A DNA stretch of 64,000 nt, from positions 1,736,001 to 1,800,000 of the forward strand of contig NZ_LR593886.1 in assembly GCF_901538265.1 (NCBI RefSeq), in the 5' to 3' direction. A program made the position numbers and the translations under genes. The notes under the pieces were generated by a model, which searched no databases, was not told where the DNA came from, and was given only the letters and a program-made list of their open reading frames with translations. The DNA is from Gemmata massiliana. Lineage in GTDB: Bacteria; Planctomycetota; Planctomycetia; Gemmatales; Gemmataceae. Of this stretch, positions 6,908-17,100 are shown one piece after another. How positions within the stretch are numbered: position 1 is the stretch's first letter; every line of letters begins with the position of its first letter.

Positions 6908-8200
6908 ATGCGTAGGCGTGTCGTCATCACCGGGATGGGCGTCATCACCCCTCTGGGGCACAGCGTGGGCGAGTTGTTCGCCTCGCAGATCGAGGGGCGC
7001 ACGGCGGTCGGGCCGATTTCGCGGTTCGACGCCTCGACCCTGGCCACCACGTTCGCCTCGGAAGTGAAACACTTCGACCTCGCGAAGTACCTGAAGGACG
7101 CGACCCGGTTCGCCCACAGTGGGTTGAACACTCGGTTCGCGCTCGGCGCCGCGCAGCAGGCTATTGCGGACGCCGAACTGTTGGACGAGTCCCACGGCGA
7201 CCGGGGGCGGATCGGCGTCTACCTCGGGGTCGGCGAGGGGCAAGAGAACTTCGCGGGGCTCATCAACAGTACCGCAGCGGCGGTTACGAGCGGTAGCGAC
7301 CGCGCCGACCCCGTGCGGTTCATCACGGCTCTGCGGCCGGTCCTCGACGCACGCAACGAGTCCGAGGTCGAAACGCACACCACGATCGGCCACCTGGCGA
7401 ACCTGTTCGCACTGGACGGCCCGACCGTGTCCTGCCTCACCGCGTGCGCGGCCGGGTCGCAAGCGATCGGCGAGGCCGCAGAGCTGATCCGTACCGGCGA
7501 CGCGGACGCGATGGTCGCGGGCGGATCGCAGAGCATGTTACACCCGCTCGGGGTCGCCGGGTTCACCCGACTCAGCGCCCTATCACAGCGGAACGACAGC
7601 CCCCAAACGGCGAGCCGGCCGTTCGACCTCACGCGCGACGGGTTCGTAATCGGTGAGGGGGCGGGAGTCGTGGTTCTGGAGGAACTGGAACACGCGAAAG
7701 CACGCGGCGCGACGATCTACGCCGAACTCACCGGCTACGGCTCCACGGCCGATGCGTACCGGATGACCGACCCCCACCCCGCGGGTAAGGGCGCGATCCG
7801 GTGCATCGCGAACGCCCTCACCGACGCCGGGCTGCGCCCCATCGACATCGGCTACATCAACGCCCACGGCACCAGCACCGCCGCGAACGACGCGATGGAA
7901 ACGGTGGCGATCAAATCTGTGTTCGGCGACTACGCCCACAAGATCCCCGTTTCGAGCAGCAAGAGCATGCTCGGGCACCTGATCGCCGCTGCCGGGGCCG
8001 TCGAACTGGTGATTTCTGTGATGGCGATCCGCTCGGGCGTGCTCCCGCCGACCACCAATTACGAGACAAAAGACCCGGCCTGCGACCTGGATTATATCCC
8101 CAACGCGGCGCGCGAGGTCCGAGTCGACCACGTTCTCTCAAACAGCTTCGGCTTCGGGGGCCAGAACGTGGCGCTCGTGATGAGCCGATATCGCGCGTAG
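6908..8200 (+). CDS. Beta-ketoacyl-ACP synthase II-type (active KS)
   Basis: A 430-residue ketosynthase with a full catalytic triad: Cys180 in [15 protein letters not shown], His320 in [11 protein letters not shown] and His357 in [16 protein letters not shown]. It catalyses decarboxylative condensation of malonyl-ACP with an acyl-enzyme. It resembles FabF and type II polyketide KS-alpha. It follows the degenerate partner and desaturase, so a heterodimeric KS/CLF making a long or unsaturated acyl chain is more likely than the housekeeping FabF. No ACP, ketoreductase or dehydratase gene is seen next to it in the window. Confidence 0.85.
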   Translation: MRRRVVITGMGVITPLGHSVGELFASQIEGRTAVGPISRFDASTLATTFASEVKHFDLAKYLKDATRFAHSGLNTRFALGAAQQAIADAELLDESHGDRGRIGVYLGVGEGQENFAGLINSTAAAVTSGSDRADPVRFITALRPVLDARNESEVETHTTIGHLANLFALDGPTVSCLTACAAGSQAIGEAAELIRTGDADAMVAGGSQSMLHPLGVAGFTRLSALSQRNDSPQTASRPFDLTRDGFVIGEGAGVVVLEELEHAKARGATIYAELTGYGSTADAYRMTDPHPAGKGAIRCIANALTDAGLRPIDIGYINAHGTSTAANDAMETVAIKSVFGDYAHKIPVSSSKSMLGHLIAAAGAVELVISVMAIRSGVLPPTTNYETKDPACDLDYIPNAAREVRVDHVLSNSFGFGGQNVALVMSRYRA

Positions 8201-8235
8201 GGGGCGCCGGTTCCCGTCACGCGCGGAGCAACCGG

Positions 8236-9660
8236 TCATCCGGTCGGGTTCGGTGCGCGACCGAGCCAACGTTCGAGCCAGCGCAGCCGTACCCCGCCTT
8301 TCACAAGACTAATCATCACCGCGATCGGTAGTAGCGCCACTCCCAGAACGAGGAAATCGAGCCCCGGGACGTCCTCACGCAGCGCGCGGTACGAGCGCCA
8401 CGCGACCGTCCCCGCCCACCCGATCGCCACCGCTGCACCGGTTGCTCGGCGCCACCAGTCGCGGCGCCATAACGAGGTCCAAACCGCGAGCACGACTGCA
8501 GCGGCCAGAAACGCCGGCCGCGGCGCAATCAAGTCGCCAAACGTGAGCGTGTTCGGCTTCACGAATGCCAGCACCACGAACACGATGCTCAGTGTGTCTG
8601 GAGCCAGAGCAACGCCGCGTGCCCACGAATAAAGGTAAAAACCTCCCGCTGCGAGGAGCGTCACGAACAGTGGCGTGCCGCCGAGCCGCGTCGCGAAGTG
8701 GTCGAGGAACTCCCGGTAGATCGCGTCGCTCCGGTGCCCCACCGCGGCCAGCGCCACCAAACCCACCGGCACCGCTAGCGCCACCCATTGCGTCGCGCGG
8801 CTCTTTTCCACGAGTCCGAGTTCCAGCAACAGAATTGCAATCACGAACCCGAACGGCACCAGAAAGTACGGCCCGAAAATGAGTTGGTCGCTGGCGTTGG
8901 GCAGCAGGTGGAACGACCAGCACAGCAGGAACGCGCGCCCGCACACGGCGACCGCGAGGAACACGAACACCGACCACGGGTAGAACGGCCACGGCCACGG
9001 GCTGCCGTTGTCGCGCACGTACCCGCGCCCATGTCGGATCGCAACAACGAGCGTCAGGAACACCAGTCCCGCGGCCGGTGCGAACCCCCACAACCCCCAC
9101 ATCAGTGCCTCATTGTGCGGATCAGACAGTAGGGGCACGAGCGCGAGCGGGTACAGGAAGAACAGCGCCAGCGCGAGGTGATACGGCACGCGGAAGCCGA
9201 GGGGCAACCGCAGCCGGATGCTCCGCAGAACCAACTCGGTTACCGCGACCGCGAACGCCAGCCCGCCGACGAAGTACCCGCGCCCGCGGTCGGGGTTCAG
9301 CACGAGCAGTTCGTCGAACGTGACCGACGTCGCGAGGAACATCAGCACCACGAGCAACAGTACGGTGCGGACGTCGTTCCACACGCGACCGAACCGCACC
9401 AGCACCAGCGCGGCCGACGCGAGCAGGAGCGCGTACCCCGCCAGCCCACCCATAAGTGCCCAGGAATCGGTATCGCGCTCCCGGGCGCTGAACGACATAC
9501 GCAGCCCGAACAGGAACAAGCCGGCACTGATGACGTAGAACGGGTTGCTCGTGGACACCCACCGGAGAAACGGGTGCGGCCCGCTCGCGGGTGGGGGCGA
9601 ACTACTTGTGGGCGGGGGAGAATTGGGAACATCGGGAACGGGAATATCAGCCGACGACAT
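8236..9660 (-). CDS. Polytopic membrane protein of unknown function
   Basis: A 474-residue protein. After a Pro/Ser-rich cytoplasmic-type leader (about 30 residues) come roughly 12 hydrophobic segments, e.g. FYVISAGLFLFGL, VRTVLLLVVLMFLATSV, LALALFFLYPLALVPLL, VFVFLAVAVCGRAFLL and FLVLGVALLPIAVMISL. No catalytic motif or transporter signature was recognised. The ATG at 9660 replaces a GTG start 5 codons upstream. It is convergent with the ketosynthase gene, and its promoter lies in the 9661-9973 divergent region. Confidence 0.75.
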   Translation of the reverse strand: MSSADIPVPDVPNSPPPTSSSPPPASGPHPFLRWVSTSNPFYVISAGLFLFGLRMSFSARERDTDSWALMGGLAGYALLLASAALVLVRFGRVWNDVRTVLLLVVLMFLATSVTFDELLVLNPDRGRGYFVGGLAFAVAVTELVLRSIRLRLPLGFRVPYHLALALFFLYPLALVPLLSDPHNEALMWGLWGFAPAAGLVFLTLVVAIRHGRGYVRDNGSPWPWPFYPWSVFVFLAVAVCGRAFLLCWSFHLLPNASDQLIFGPYFLVPFGFVIAILLLELGLVEKSRATQWVALAVPVGLVALAAVGHRSDAIYREFLDHFATRLGGTPLFVTLLAAGGFYLYSWARGVALAPDTLSIVFVVLAFVKPNTLTFGDLIAPRPAFLAAAVVLAVWTSLWRRDWWRRATGAAVAIGWAGTVAWRSYRALREDVPGLDFLVLGVALLPIAVMISLVKGGVRLRWLERWLGRAPNPTG

Positions 9661-9973
9661 GGGTACGACCCTCAAAAACTACGGGCCAGAATAACGAGTT
9701 GGGGAGATGAAAGATGTGAGAACAGCGTCCCCGCTCGTGCCCGTTATTCGAAATGACGTTCCCCGTAGTGCGCCAGTTCAGGTACACTCACCGCGCTCCA
9801 ATGAACACGTTCGCCCCAACAGAGTGAACTTCTCATTTGTGGTAACGAAGTGTAACAATTCGCACCGCACCGCAAACTCTCCGAGGGGCCAGAACGTCGG
9901 AATACGTTAGCATCGGGTGATTTGCGTTACGACCTTTCCCGCCCCGCCAGGGGCTTCTTCACGAGGGTTGGGC

Positions 9974-12208
9974 ATGTTTAGCGCGAAGTGGCTGCTGTTG
10001 GGCATCCCGGTCGCGGGTGCGGTCGGGCTGGGGGTGGGCGTCGATCGATGGCTCAGCGCGGCCGGCGAAGCGAAGCAAGACCTCAAACCCGCAACCACGC
10101 TCCCGATCTCCCGTGTGGTCCTGTTCAACAGCGGGGTCGGGTACTTCTCGCGCTCGGGCGAGGTGGAGGGTGACGCGCGCGTCGATCTCACGTTCCCCGA
10201 AAGCGACGTGAACGACCTGCTCAAGAGCATGGTCCTCGAAGACTTCGGGAACGGGCGCATTTCCGCCGTGTCCTACGACTCCCGCGAGCCTATCGCGCGC
10301 ACCCTCAGCTCGTTCGCGATCAACCTGAACAACAACCCGACATTCGCGGGCATCATCGCCCAACTGCGCGGCGAGCGCATTGAGGTCGCCGTTAGCGCGA
10401 CGGCCGCGAACCAGCCGGGCAAGCTCACGGGAACCATCGTCGGCGTTGAGAAACAGAAGGTTCCCGTGGGCACCCAAACGACCGACGCGGAAGTGCTCAA
10501 TATGTGGTGCGCGGAGGGGATGCGCGCCATCAAGATGAGCGACATCCAGTCCCTCCGGTTCAGCAACCCGGTCATCGAGAGCGAGTTCCGGCGCGCACTG
10601 GAAGTGCTGGCTCTGAGCCACGACAGCCAGAAGAAGGCCGTACAGTTACACTTCGCAGGCGAGGGCAAGCGCAAGGTCCAGGTCGGGTACGTCATCGACG
10701 CGCCCATCTGGAAGACCAGCTACCGTCTGCTCTTGAAGGACCAGGACAAGCCGTATCTGCAAGGTTGGGCGATGGTCGAGAACCCGACCGACGAGGACTG
10801 GTCCACGGTCAAGATGGCGCTCGTGAGCGGGCGCCCGATCAGCTTCAAGATGGACCTGTACAACCCGCTCTACATCAACCGACCCACCGTCGAACCCGAA
10901 CTCTTCGCGTCACTCCGACCCGTCACCTACTCCGGCGGGTTCAAGAACGACGGTCGGGTCGTCAATGGCCCGCGGCATTTGGAAGACCTCGCTCGCGCAC
11001 CGCAGAGCGCACCCCCAGGGCTCCCCGCCCCTGGTGGTCCTGGCTTCGGCGGTCCCGGTGGTATGCCCGGAGGAGGCCCCGGAAGCGGGGCCGGCGGCTT
11101 CGGCGGAGGAGGTGCTCAATTCGGCCTCGCCGACACGCGAGACAAGTTCAAGGAAGCCGAAAACAAACGGTACGCGCAAGACTTTGGCCGCGAACTCGCC
11201 GGCAAGATGAGTACGGGGAGTGTCGGTAATGCGGCGACGGCGGGCGCGCTGGGCGACTTCTTCCAGTACACGATTGACCACCCGGTCACGCTGGTCCGGC
11301 AGAAGAGCGCGCTGCTCCCGATCGTGGGTAAGGACATCGAAGGGACGCGCGTCTCGATCTACAACGCATCGGTCCAAGCGAAGCACCCGCTGCTGGGCTT
11401 GCGCCTCAAAAACACGAGTGGTGCGCACCTGAATCAGGGGCCGATCACCGTGTTCGAGGGGAGCACCTATGCCGGGGACACCCGCGTCCTCGACGTTCAG
11501 CCCAACGAAGAGCGCCTGCTTTCCTACGCCATCGACCTGGGTACCGAGGTCGACCCCAAGGGCGGCGCGGGCAAGCAGAAGATCACCAGCGTCAAGGCTG
11601 TCAAAGGCATCGTGACCACCACCACGAAGATCACGGAAGAGACCACATACAAGGCAGTAAACCGCTCGCAAACGGATCGTACCCTGTTGATCGAACACCC
11701 GAACCGCAAGAACCAGCAGTTCAAGCTCGTGGACACGGATAAGCCGGCCGAGGACACACCCGAGGTGCTCCGGTTCCAGACCCAGGTGAAGGCCGGCGAA
11801 ACCAAGTCCTTCACGGTCAAGGAAGAGAAGGACATCGAGCAGTCTATGGCCTTGACCAACGGGTCCGAGAACCAGATCCGGTACTTCGTCTCGCTGAGCG
11901 AGGCCAGCGCGGGCCTCAAGGCGAAGCTCCAAGAGGCGCTGAAGATCAAGAGCGACTGGGACGTGACGCTCCGCGAACTGCGTCATGTCCAGTCCGAACT
12001 CCAGCGCCTCAGCGTCGACCAGGAACGGATTCGGAAGAACCTGCGTGAGACGCCGAAGGAAGCGGACGTGTACGCGACGTACCTGAAGAAGCTCTCGGAC
12101 CAGGAAAAAGAGATCGACGCGCTGACCGCGAAAGAGAAGGAGCACACCGCGACCGAGTTCAAGGCGCGCAAGAAGTACGAAGATTACCTCGCCAACATCT
12201 CCGACTGA
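9974..12208 (+). CDS. Secreted DUF4139-like protein
   Basis: A 744-residue protein with an N-terminal hydrophobic segment (WLLLGIPVAGAVGLGVGVD) that can act as signal or anchor. The ISRVVLFNSGVGYFSRSGEV start of the mature part and the VGYVIDAPIWKTSYRLLL...QGWAMVENPTDEDW core resemble the DUF4140/DUF4139 pair of uncharacterised secreted beta-rich proteins. A Gly/Pro-rich linker (about residues 355-385) splits the protein. A Lys/Glu-rich helical, probably coiled-coil, region fills the last 100 residues. I take the ATG at 9974 rather than the GTG at 9917 because the signal segment follows it directly. Function unknown. Confidence 0.75.
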   Translation: MFSAKWLLLGIPVAGAVGLGVGVDRWLSAAGEAKQDLKPATTLPISRVVLFNSGVGYFSRSGEVEGDARVDLTFPESDVNDLLKSMVLEDFGNGRISAVSYDSREPIARTLSSFAINLNNNPTFAGIIAQLRGERIEVAVSATAANQPGKLTGTIVGVEKQKVPVGTQTTDAEVLNMWCAEGMRAIKMSDIQSLRFSNPVIESEFRRALEVLALSHDSQKKAVQLHFAGEGKRKVQVGYVIDAPIWKTSYRLLLKDQDKPYLQGWAMVENPTDEDWSTVKMALVSGRPISFKMDLYNPLYINRPTVEPELFASLRPVTYSGGFKNDGRVVNGPRHLEDLARAPQSAPPGLPAPGGPGFGGPGGMPGGGPGSGAGGFGGGGAQFGLADTRDKFKEAENKRYAQDFGRELAGKMSTGSVGNAATAGALGDFFQYTIDHPVTLVRQKSALLPIVGKDIEGTRVSIYNASVQAKHPLLGLRLKNTSGAHLNQGPITVFEGSTYAGDTRVLDVQPNEERLLSYAIDLGTEVDPKGGAGKQKITSVKAVKGIVTTTTKITEETTYKAVNRSQTDRTLLIEHPNRKNQQFKLVDTDKPAEDTPEVLRFQTQVKAGETKSFTVKEEKDIEQSMALTNGSENQIRYFVSLSEASAGLKAKLQEALKIKSDWDVTLRELRHVQSELQRLSVDQERIRKNLRETPKEADVYATYLKKLSDQEKEIDALTAKEKEHTATEFKARKKYEDYLANISD

Positions 12209-12229
12209 GAATTGAGGCGCTGAAACGAA

Positions 12230-12302
12230 TTTCGTAGGTCGGGCTGTGCCCGACGCATAGTGCGATTGAGCGCCCGCGTCGGGCACAGCCCGACCTACGA
12301 AA
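12230..12302. repeat. 27-bp perfect inverted repeat
   Basis: Arms 12230-12256 and 12276-12302 are perfect reverse complements around a 19-base loop. The arm core is GTAGGTCGGGCTGTGCCCG. It lies 22 bases after the DUF4139-like gene. The length and perfection exceed what a terminator needs, and this type of palindrome occurs as dispersed repeats in bacterial genomes, so a repeat-family copy is plausible. Confidence 0.7.
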
Positions 12303-12305
12303 CGC

Positions 12306-12337
12306 ACCGGCCCGCGAGCAACAGCTTGCGGGCCGGT
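12306..12337 (+). terminator. GC-rich hairpin terminator
   Basis: ACCGGCCCGC pairs with GCGGGCCGGT, with AGC/GCT pairs inside and an AACA loop, followed by TCGTTT. It directly follows the 27-bp palindrome and would end transcription of the DUF4139-like gene. Confidence 0.55.
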
Positions 12338-12406
12338 TCGTTTCATGATCGCGGCCTACATTATGACTGAGTGAAGGCGCCAACAATCCGTCACCGAAAG
12401 TCCCGG

Positions 12407-13150
12407 ATGAACCTCTATCGCGACACACACTACACCTTTCGTTTCGCGGAAGATCGGCTCATTCCGCGGTTCCACCTAGAAGGCGTCGAACCGGGACGCG
12501 CGGTGACCGTCTTCGCGCTTGCGGACGACGGATCGCGCTCGCACCTTCTGGCGAAAGCGCGTGTGGGGGAGGGCGGTTGGGTGGAACTGGCGGACTCGCT
12601 CGTTGTGCGTGCGGGAAGCGGGTTCGTTGCGGTACCGGCGCCGGTGTACACGATTCGTGACGAAGTTCCCACCGATGCCGAGGGCGTCCGGCTCGTGAAC
12701 CGGCTCGCGTTCAACGGGGACGCGGAGGCCGATCTGGTCGAGGTGCTCCGCGCGGGCGGGTACGTTCGCGCGTCGCTCGTCGCGGAAAGCGAGGGGCGAA
12801 TCGTCGGTCATATTCTGCTCAGTGATCTGCCGATCGTCACCGAATGCGGAACCGTTTCCGCGCTGGCACTCGCACCAATGGCCGTGTTGCCGGAGTTTCA
12901 GAATCTCGGCGTCGGCTCGCGACTGGTACCCGCGGGACTCGATGCGTGCCGTGAACGGGGGCACCGGATCGTCGTCGTACTCGGGCACCCGGCGTTCTAC
13001 CCGCGGTTCGGGTTCTCGCCAGCGCTGGCCATGCGGCTCAGCTCCCCGTTCTCGGGCGAAGCGTTCATGGCGGCCGAGTTGGTGCCCGGCGCGCTCACCG
13101 GGGTTGCGGGCCGCGTCGAGTACACGCCGCCGTTCGGAGCCTGGGTGTGA
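12407..13150 (+). CDS. GNAT N-acetyltransferase with N-terminal extension
   Basis: A 247-residue protein. Residues about 88-247 are a GNAT domain (YhbS-like): TIRDEVPTDAEGVRLVNRLA, VAESEGRIVGHILLSDLPI, then the acetyl-CoA loop VLPEFQNLGVGSRLVPAGLDAC and YPRFGFSPAL. Residues 1-85 are a separate beta-rich segment (FRFAEDRLIPRFHLEGVEPG...LLAKARVGEGGWVELAD) that is not part of GNAT and that I do not recognise. The ATG at 12407 is preferred to GTG 12371. Substrate unknown. It ends 20 bases before the dus gene and may share its transcript. Confidence 0.8.
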   Translation: MNLYRDTHYTFRFAEDRLIPRFHLEGVEPGRAVTVFALADDGSRSHLLAKARVGEGGWVELADSLVVRAGSGFVAVPAPVYTIRDEVPTDAEGVRLVNRLAFNGDAEADLVEVLRAGGYVRASLVAESEGRIVGHILLSDLPIVTECGTVSALALAPMAVLPEFQNLGVGSRLVPAGLDACRERGHRIVVVLGHPAFYPRFGFSPALAMRLSSPFSGEAFMAAELVPGALTGVAGRVEYTPPFGAWV

Positions 13151-13170
13151 GTCTGTGATACACTACCTTC

Positions 13171-14148
13171 ATGCTCAACGCCGATAAACCCGCACTGGTG
13201 CTCGCGCCGATGGAGGGCGTGACCGATGCGCCCATGCGGGCGGTCCAGGGGGATGCGGGCGCGTTCACTTACGCCGTTACCGAGTTCCTCCGCGTCAGTC
13301 ACGCGGTCCCGCCCCGGCACGTCTTCCGCGACCACGTTCCCGAACTGGACACCGACGCGAAAACGCTGACCGGGCTCCCCGTTCAAGTTCAACTGTTGGG
13401 CGGTGATGCGAACCTGATGGCGGAATCGGCGGTCCGCGCGCACGAACTCGGCGCGACGGCCGTCGACATCAACTTCGGGTGTCCCGCGCCCACCGTGAAC
13501 CGGCACGACGGCGGGGCCGCGCTCCTGCGCCACCCGAAGCGCATCCGCGAGATCGTTACAGCCGTCCGCGCCGCGCTCCCGCGCGCGGTGCCGGTGTCGG
13601 CGAAGCTGCGGCTCGGCTGGGACGGGATCGACGCGATCCACGAGAACGCGACGATGGCCGCCGAGGGCGGGGCGTCGTGGATCACAATCCACGGGCGCAC
13701 GCGCGTCGCGGGGTACGCTCCGCCGATCTACTGGGAACCGATCGGGGCGGTGCGCGAGCGGCTCGGGCTGCCGGTCGTGGCCAACGGGGACATCTGGACG
13801 CTCGACGATTTCCGCCGGTGCCGCGACGCGACCGGGTGCCGGCACTTCATGCTCGGGCGCGGGGCGCTCGCGGACCCGCGACTCGCGCACCGCGTCGCGG
13901 CCGAACTCGGTCTGCGCCCGCTCTCGGAACGCGCTTCCCCAGAAGTGCCATTCGATTGGCCCGCTCAGTTGCGGGCGCTCGTGGAGTGGTCGCGCCGGTT
14001 CGATATGATGCGGTCCAATAAGAACGTGAGCCGGCTCAAGCAGTGGCTCCGGCTGGCCGCCCAGTTCGGGAGCTTCACGCGCTTCGATGCGGTCAAGCGC
14101 GCGGATAACGTCGAAGATTTGTTCGCGGCCCTCGAAGCCCATAACTGA
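13171..14148 (+). CDS. dusC: tRNA-dihydrouridine synthase, DusC-like
   Basis: A 325-residue FMN-dependent TIM-barrel enzyme that reduces uridine to dihydrouridine in the tRNA D loop. Family marks: LAPMEGVTDAPMR at the N-terminus, VQLLGGD, NFGCPAPTVN with the catalytic Cys, KLRLGWDG, ITIHGRTRVAGY and VVANGDIW...MLGRGALADP. The TEFLRVSHAV segment and C-terminal SRLKQWLRLAAQFG helix resemble the DusC (U16) subgroup more than DusA/DusB. Symbol assignment is by this resemblance. Confidence 0.85.
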   Translation: MLNADKPALVLAPMEGVTDAPMRAVQGDAGAFTYAVTEFLRVSHAVPPRHVFRDHVPELDTDAKTLTGLPVQVQLLGGDANLMAESAVRAHELGATAVDINFGCPAPTVNRHDGGAALLRHPKRIREIVTAVRAALPRAVPVSAKLRLGWDGIDAIHENATMAAEGGASWITIHGRTRVAGYAPPIYWEPIGAVRERLGLPVVANGDIWTLDDFRRCRDATGCRHFMLGRGALADPRLAHRVAAELGLRPLSERASPEVPFDWPAQLRALVEWSRRFDMMRSNKNVSRLKQWLRLAAQFGSFTRFDAVKRADNVEDLFAALEAHN

Positions 14149-14157
14149 ACCTTTTCC

Positions 14158-17100
14158 CTACTCGGTTCCGTCGAGCACGGCCCGCACTTTCCGTGCGAGT
14201 GAGGTGGGGGTGAACGGTTTCTGGAGGAACGCATCGGTTGCTTCCACGATTCCGTGGCGCACGATCGCGTCGTCGGTGTACCCGCTCACAAACAGGACTT
14301 TGACCCCCGGTCTCTGCGCACGCAGCGCCTCAGCGACCTCGCGCCCGCCCATGACCGGCATCACGACATCGGACACCAGCATGTGAATCGGGGTCGGGTG
14401 CTCCACTGCCGTGCGCACTGCTTCCACACCGCCGCTCGCTTCCAGGACCGTATACCCGTGCATCTCCAGCGCAAGCCGGGCCAGGCGCCGGACCGTTTCT
14501 TCGTCCTCGACGAGCAGGATCGTCTCCGCGCCCCGCGGAACGGTCCGTAGCTCGCCGGATCGTGGCCCCGGGCGCGTTTCGTCGGTTACCGGCAGCAAAA
14601 TTTTGAACGTCGTACCCACGCCGACCTCGCTGTAAACGGCGATGTGCCCGCGGTGCGTTTTGACGGCCCCGTACACCATCGCCAACCCCAACCCTGTTCC
14701 CTTGCCGATCTCTTTGGTCGTGAAGAACGGCTCGAAGATCCGCGCCTTCACCTCGTCCGTCATCCCGGTCCCGGTGTCCGAAACGGCCATGAGGACGTAC
14801 CGCCCGCACGGGAGCTCCGGGTACGTGACCGCGTCCTCTTCCCGGAGCGTTACGTTACGGGTTTCGATGGTCAGTTGCCCCCCGCGGGGCATCGCGTCGC
14901 GCGCGTTGACCGCGAGATTGATGACGATCTGCTCTGCGTGCGTCGGGTCCACTTTGACCGGGCGCAGGTTCGGGTCCAGGGCCGTCGCTAGGCGCACGTC
15001 CTCGCCCAGAATCCGGTGCAGGAGCAGTTCCGATTGCGTTATCACCTCGTTCAGATCGAGGACGCGCGGCTCCACGATGGCCTTGCGGCTGAACGCGAGC
15101 AGCTTGGCCGTCAGCGCGGTCGCCCGCTCGCCCGCGGTCGCAATCTCCTTCACGAGCCGGCGCCCCGGGTCGCGCGGGGGGAGTTGCTCCATCAGGAGCT
15201 GCCCCGACACGTTGATGACGGTGAGCAGGTTGTTGAAATCGTGCGCCACACCGCCCGCCAAGCGCCCAATGGCGTCCATCTTTTGGGCTTGCCGGAACTG
15301 GTCTTCCAGGCGCCGGCGCTCGGTCAGATCGCGGACCACTTTCGTGAACCCGCGGAGTTCCCCGGACCCGTCGTGTAGCACCGTGATGACGACCCCGCCC
15401 CAGAATCGCGTCCCGTCCTTGCGCAACTGCCACGCCTCGTCCTCGAAGCGCCCGCGAAGAACGGCCAGTCGAAGTTCCTCTTCGGCCCGGCCCGCGTCGA
15501 GATCTTCGGACCGGTAGAAGGCGGAATAGTGGCACCCGACGATTTCCGCGGCCGGGTACCCGAAGAGGCGCTCGGCCCCGGCGTTCCAGGTGAGCACGTT
15601 GCCGCCCGGATCGAGCATGAACACGGCGTAATCCCGGACCCCGTCCACCACGAGCCGGAACCGCTCCTCGCTGACGCGCAGGGACTCCTCCGCCGCGCGC
15701 CGGTCCGAGATGTCGATTATTACGGCCGAGGCCCGAACCGGGCGCCCGGTCGCGTCGCGCGCGGCGACCACGCTGATCCGCGCCCAAAGGGTGCTGCCGT
15801 CCTTCCGCCGGTAGCGCCGGTCCGCCTCGTATGAAGCGCCCTCGGCTCGCCCAATGTGCTCGTATTGGCGCAGCACTTCGTTCAGGTCTTCGGGGTACAC
15901 AAAGTCCGACACGGCCCTGGTGCGCAGTTCTTCCTCGGTGTACCCGATCATCCGGCAGAACGCCTGATTCGCGTTCAGAATACGGGCGTCGGGCGAGAGC
16001 TCGACCATGCCGGCGGTCGTCGCGTCGAAGAATGCCCGGAACCGCCACTCGCTCTCGCGCAGCTCCTCTTCCGCCAGCTTCCGATCGGTGACGTCCTGCA
16101 CCTGACCGACGTACAGCGCTGGGTGCCCGCGCTCGTCGCGGACGAGCGACACGCTCGTCATCCCCCAGAGGATGTGCCCGTCCTTGTGGACGTAGCGCTT
16201 GTGCTGGACGAAGTGCGACGCGCCGGCCAGGAGCAGTTCCCGGCGGGCGTAACTCTCGGGCAGGTCGTCGGGGTAGGTGACGTCCGCCGTTGACATGTTC
16301 AGCATTTCGGTCTGCGTGTAGCCGAACAGTCGGGCGAACGCGGCGTTGGCCCGGAGGAACCGGTGGTCCAGCGCCGTGATAACCATCGGCACGTTCGAGT
16401 CCTCGAACGCCCCGCGCAGCATGGCCTCGCTCGCGCGCAGCGCGTTCTCGGTTTCCTTGAGCGGCTGAATGTTCCGGCTGGCGCCAACCAGTCCCACAAT
16501 TTCTCCGCCGGTGCCGCGCAGGGGCGTTTTCAGAACGAGGTGCCAGCGCTCGCGCCCCTCGGGATCGCGCACCAGTTCTTCTTTGTTGAAGACCGTTTCG
16601 CCGTCGCGGAGCACTCGTAGGTCGTCTTCGTGGTACTCCTGCGCAAGATCGGGCGGGTGAAAATCGAAGCCGGTCTTCCCCGTGACTGCGGCCTCGTCCG
16701 GTGCACGAACGAGTTCGACGTGTGCCGGATTGCTGACGACGAACCGCGCGTCCGCGTCCTTCGTCCAGATCGCGATCGGCAGCGCATCAATGAGCGTGCG
16801 CAGGAGCGTGCGCTCGCGCCGCAAGGCGTCTTCGGTCGCGCACCGCTCGGTCACGTCGCGGAAAATAAGGACCGCGCCGAGGAGTGTGCCGTCGTCGGCC
16901 CGAATCGGTGCGGCGGAATCGTCGATCGGGCGCTCGGTGCCGTCCCGGGCGATGAGAACGGTGCCCCGGGCTAGTTCGGCATTCTCGCCGTCGGCCAGAA
17001 CTCGCGCGACGGGGTTCTCGACCGGTTCCCGAGTGTGTTGGTTGACGACCCGGAACAAATCGCTGATTGGTGCGCCGGTGGCGTCCGCGGCCGCCCAACC

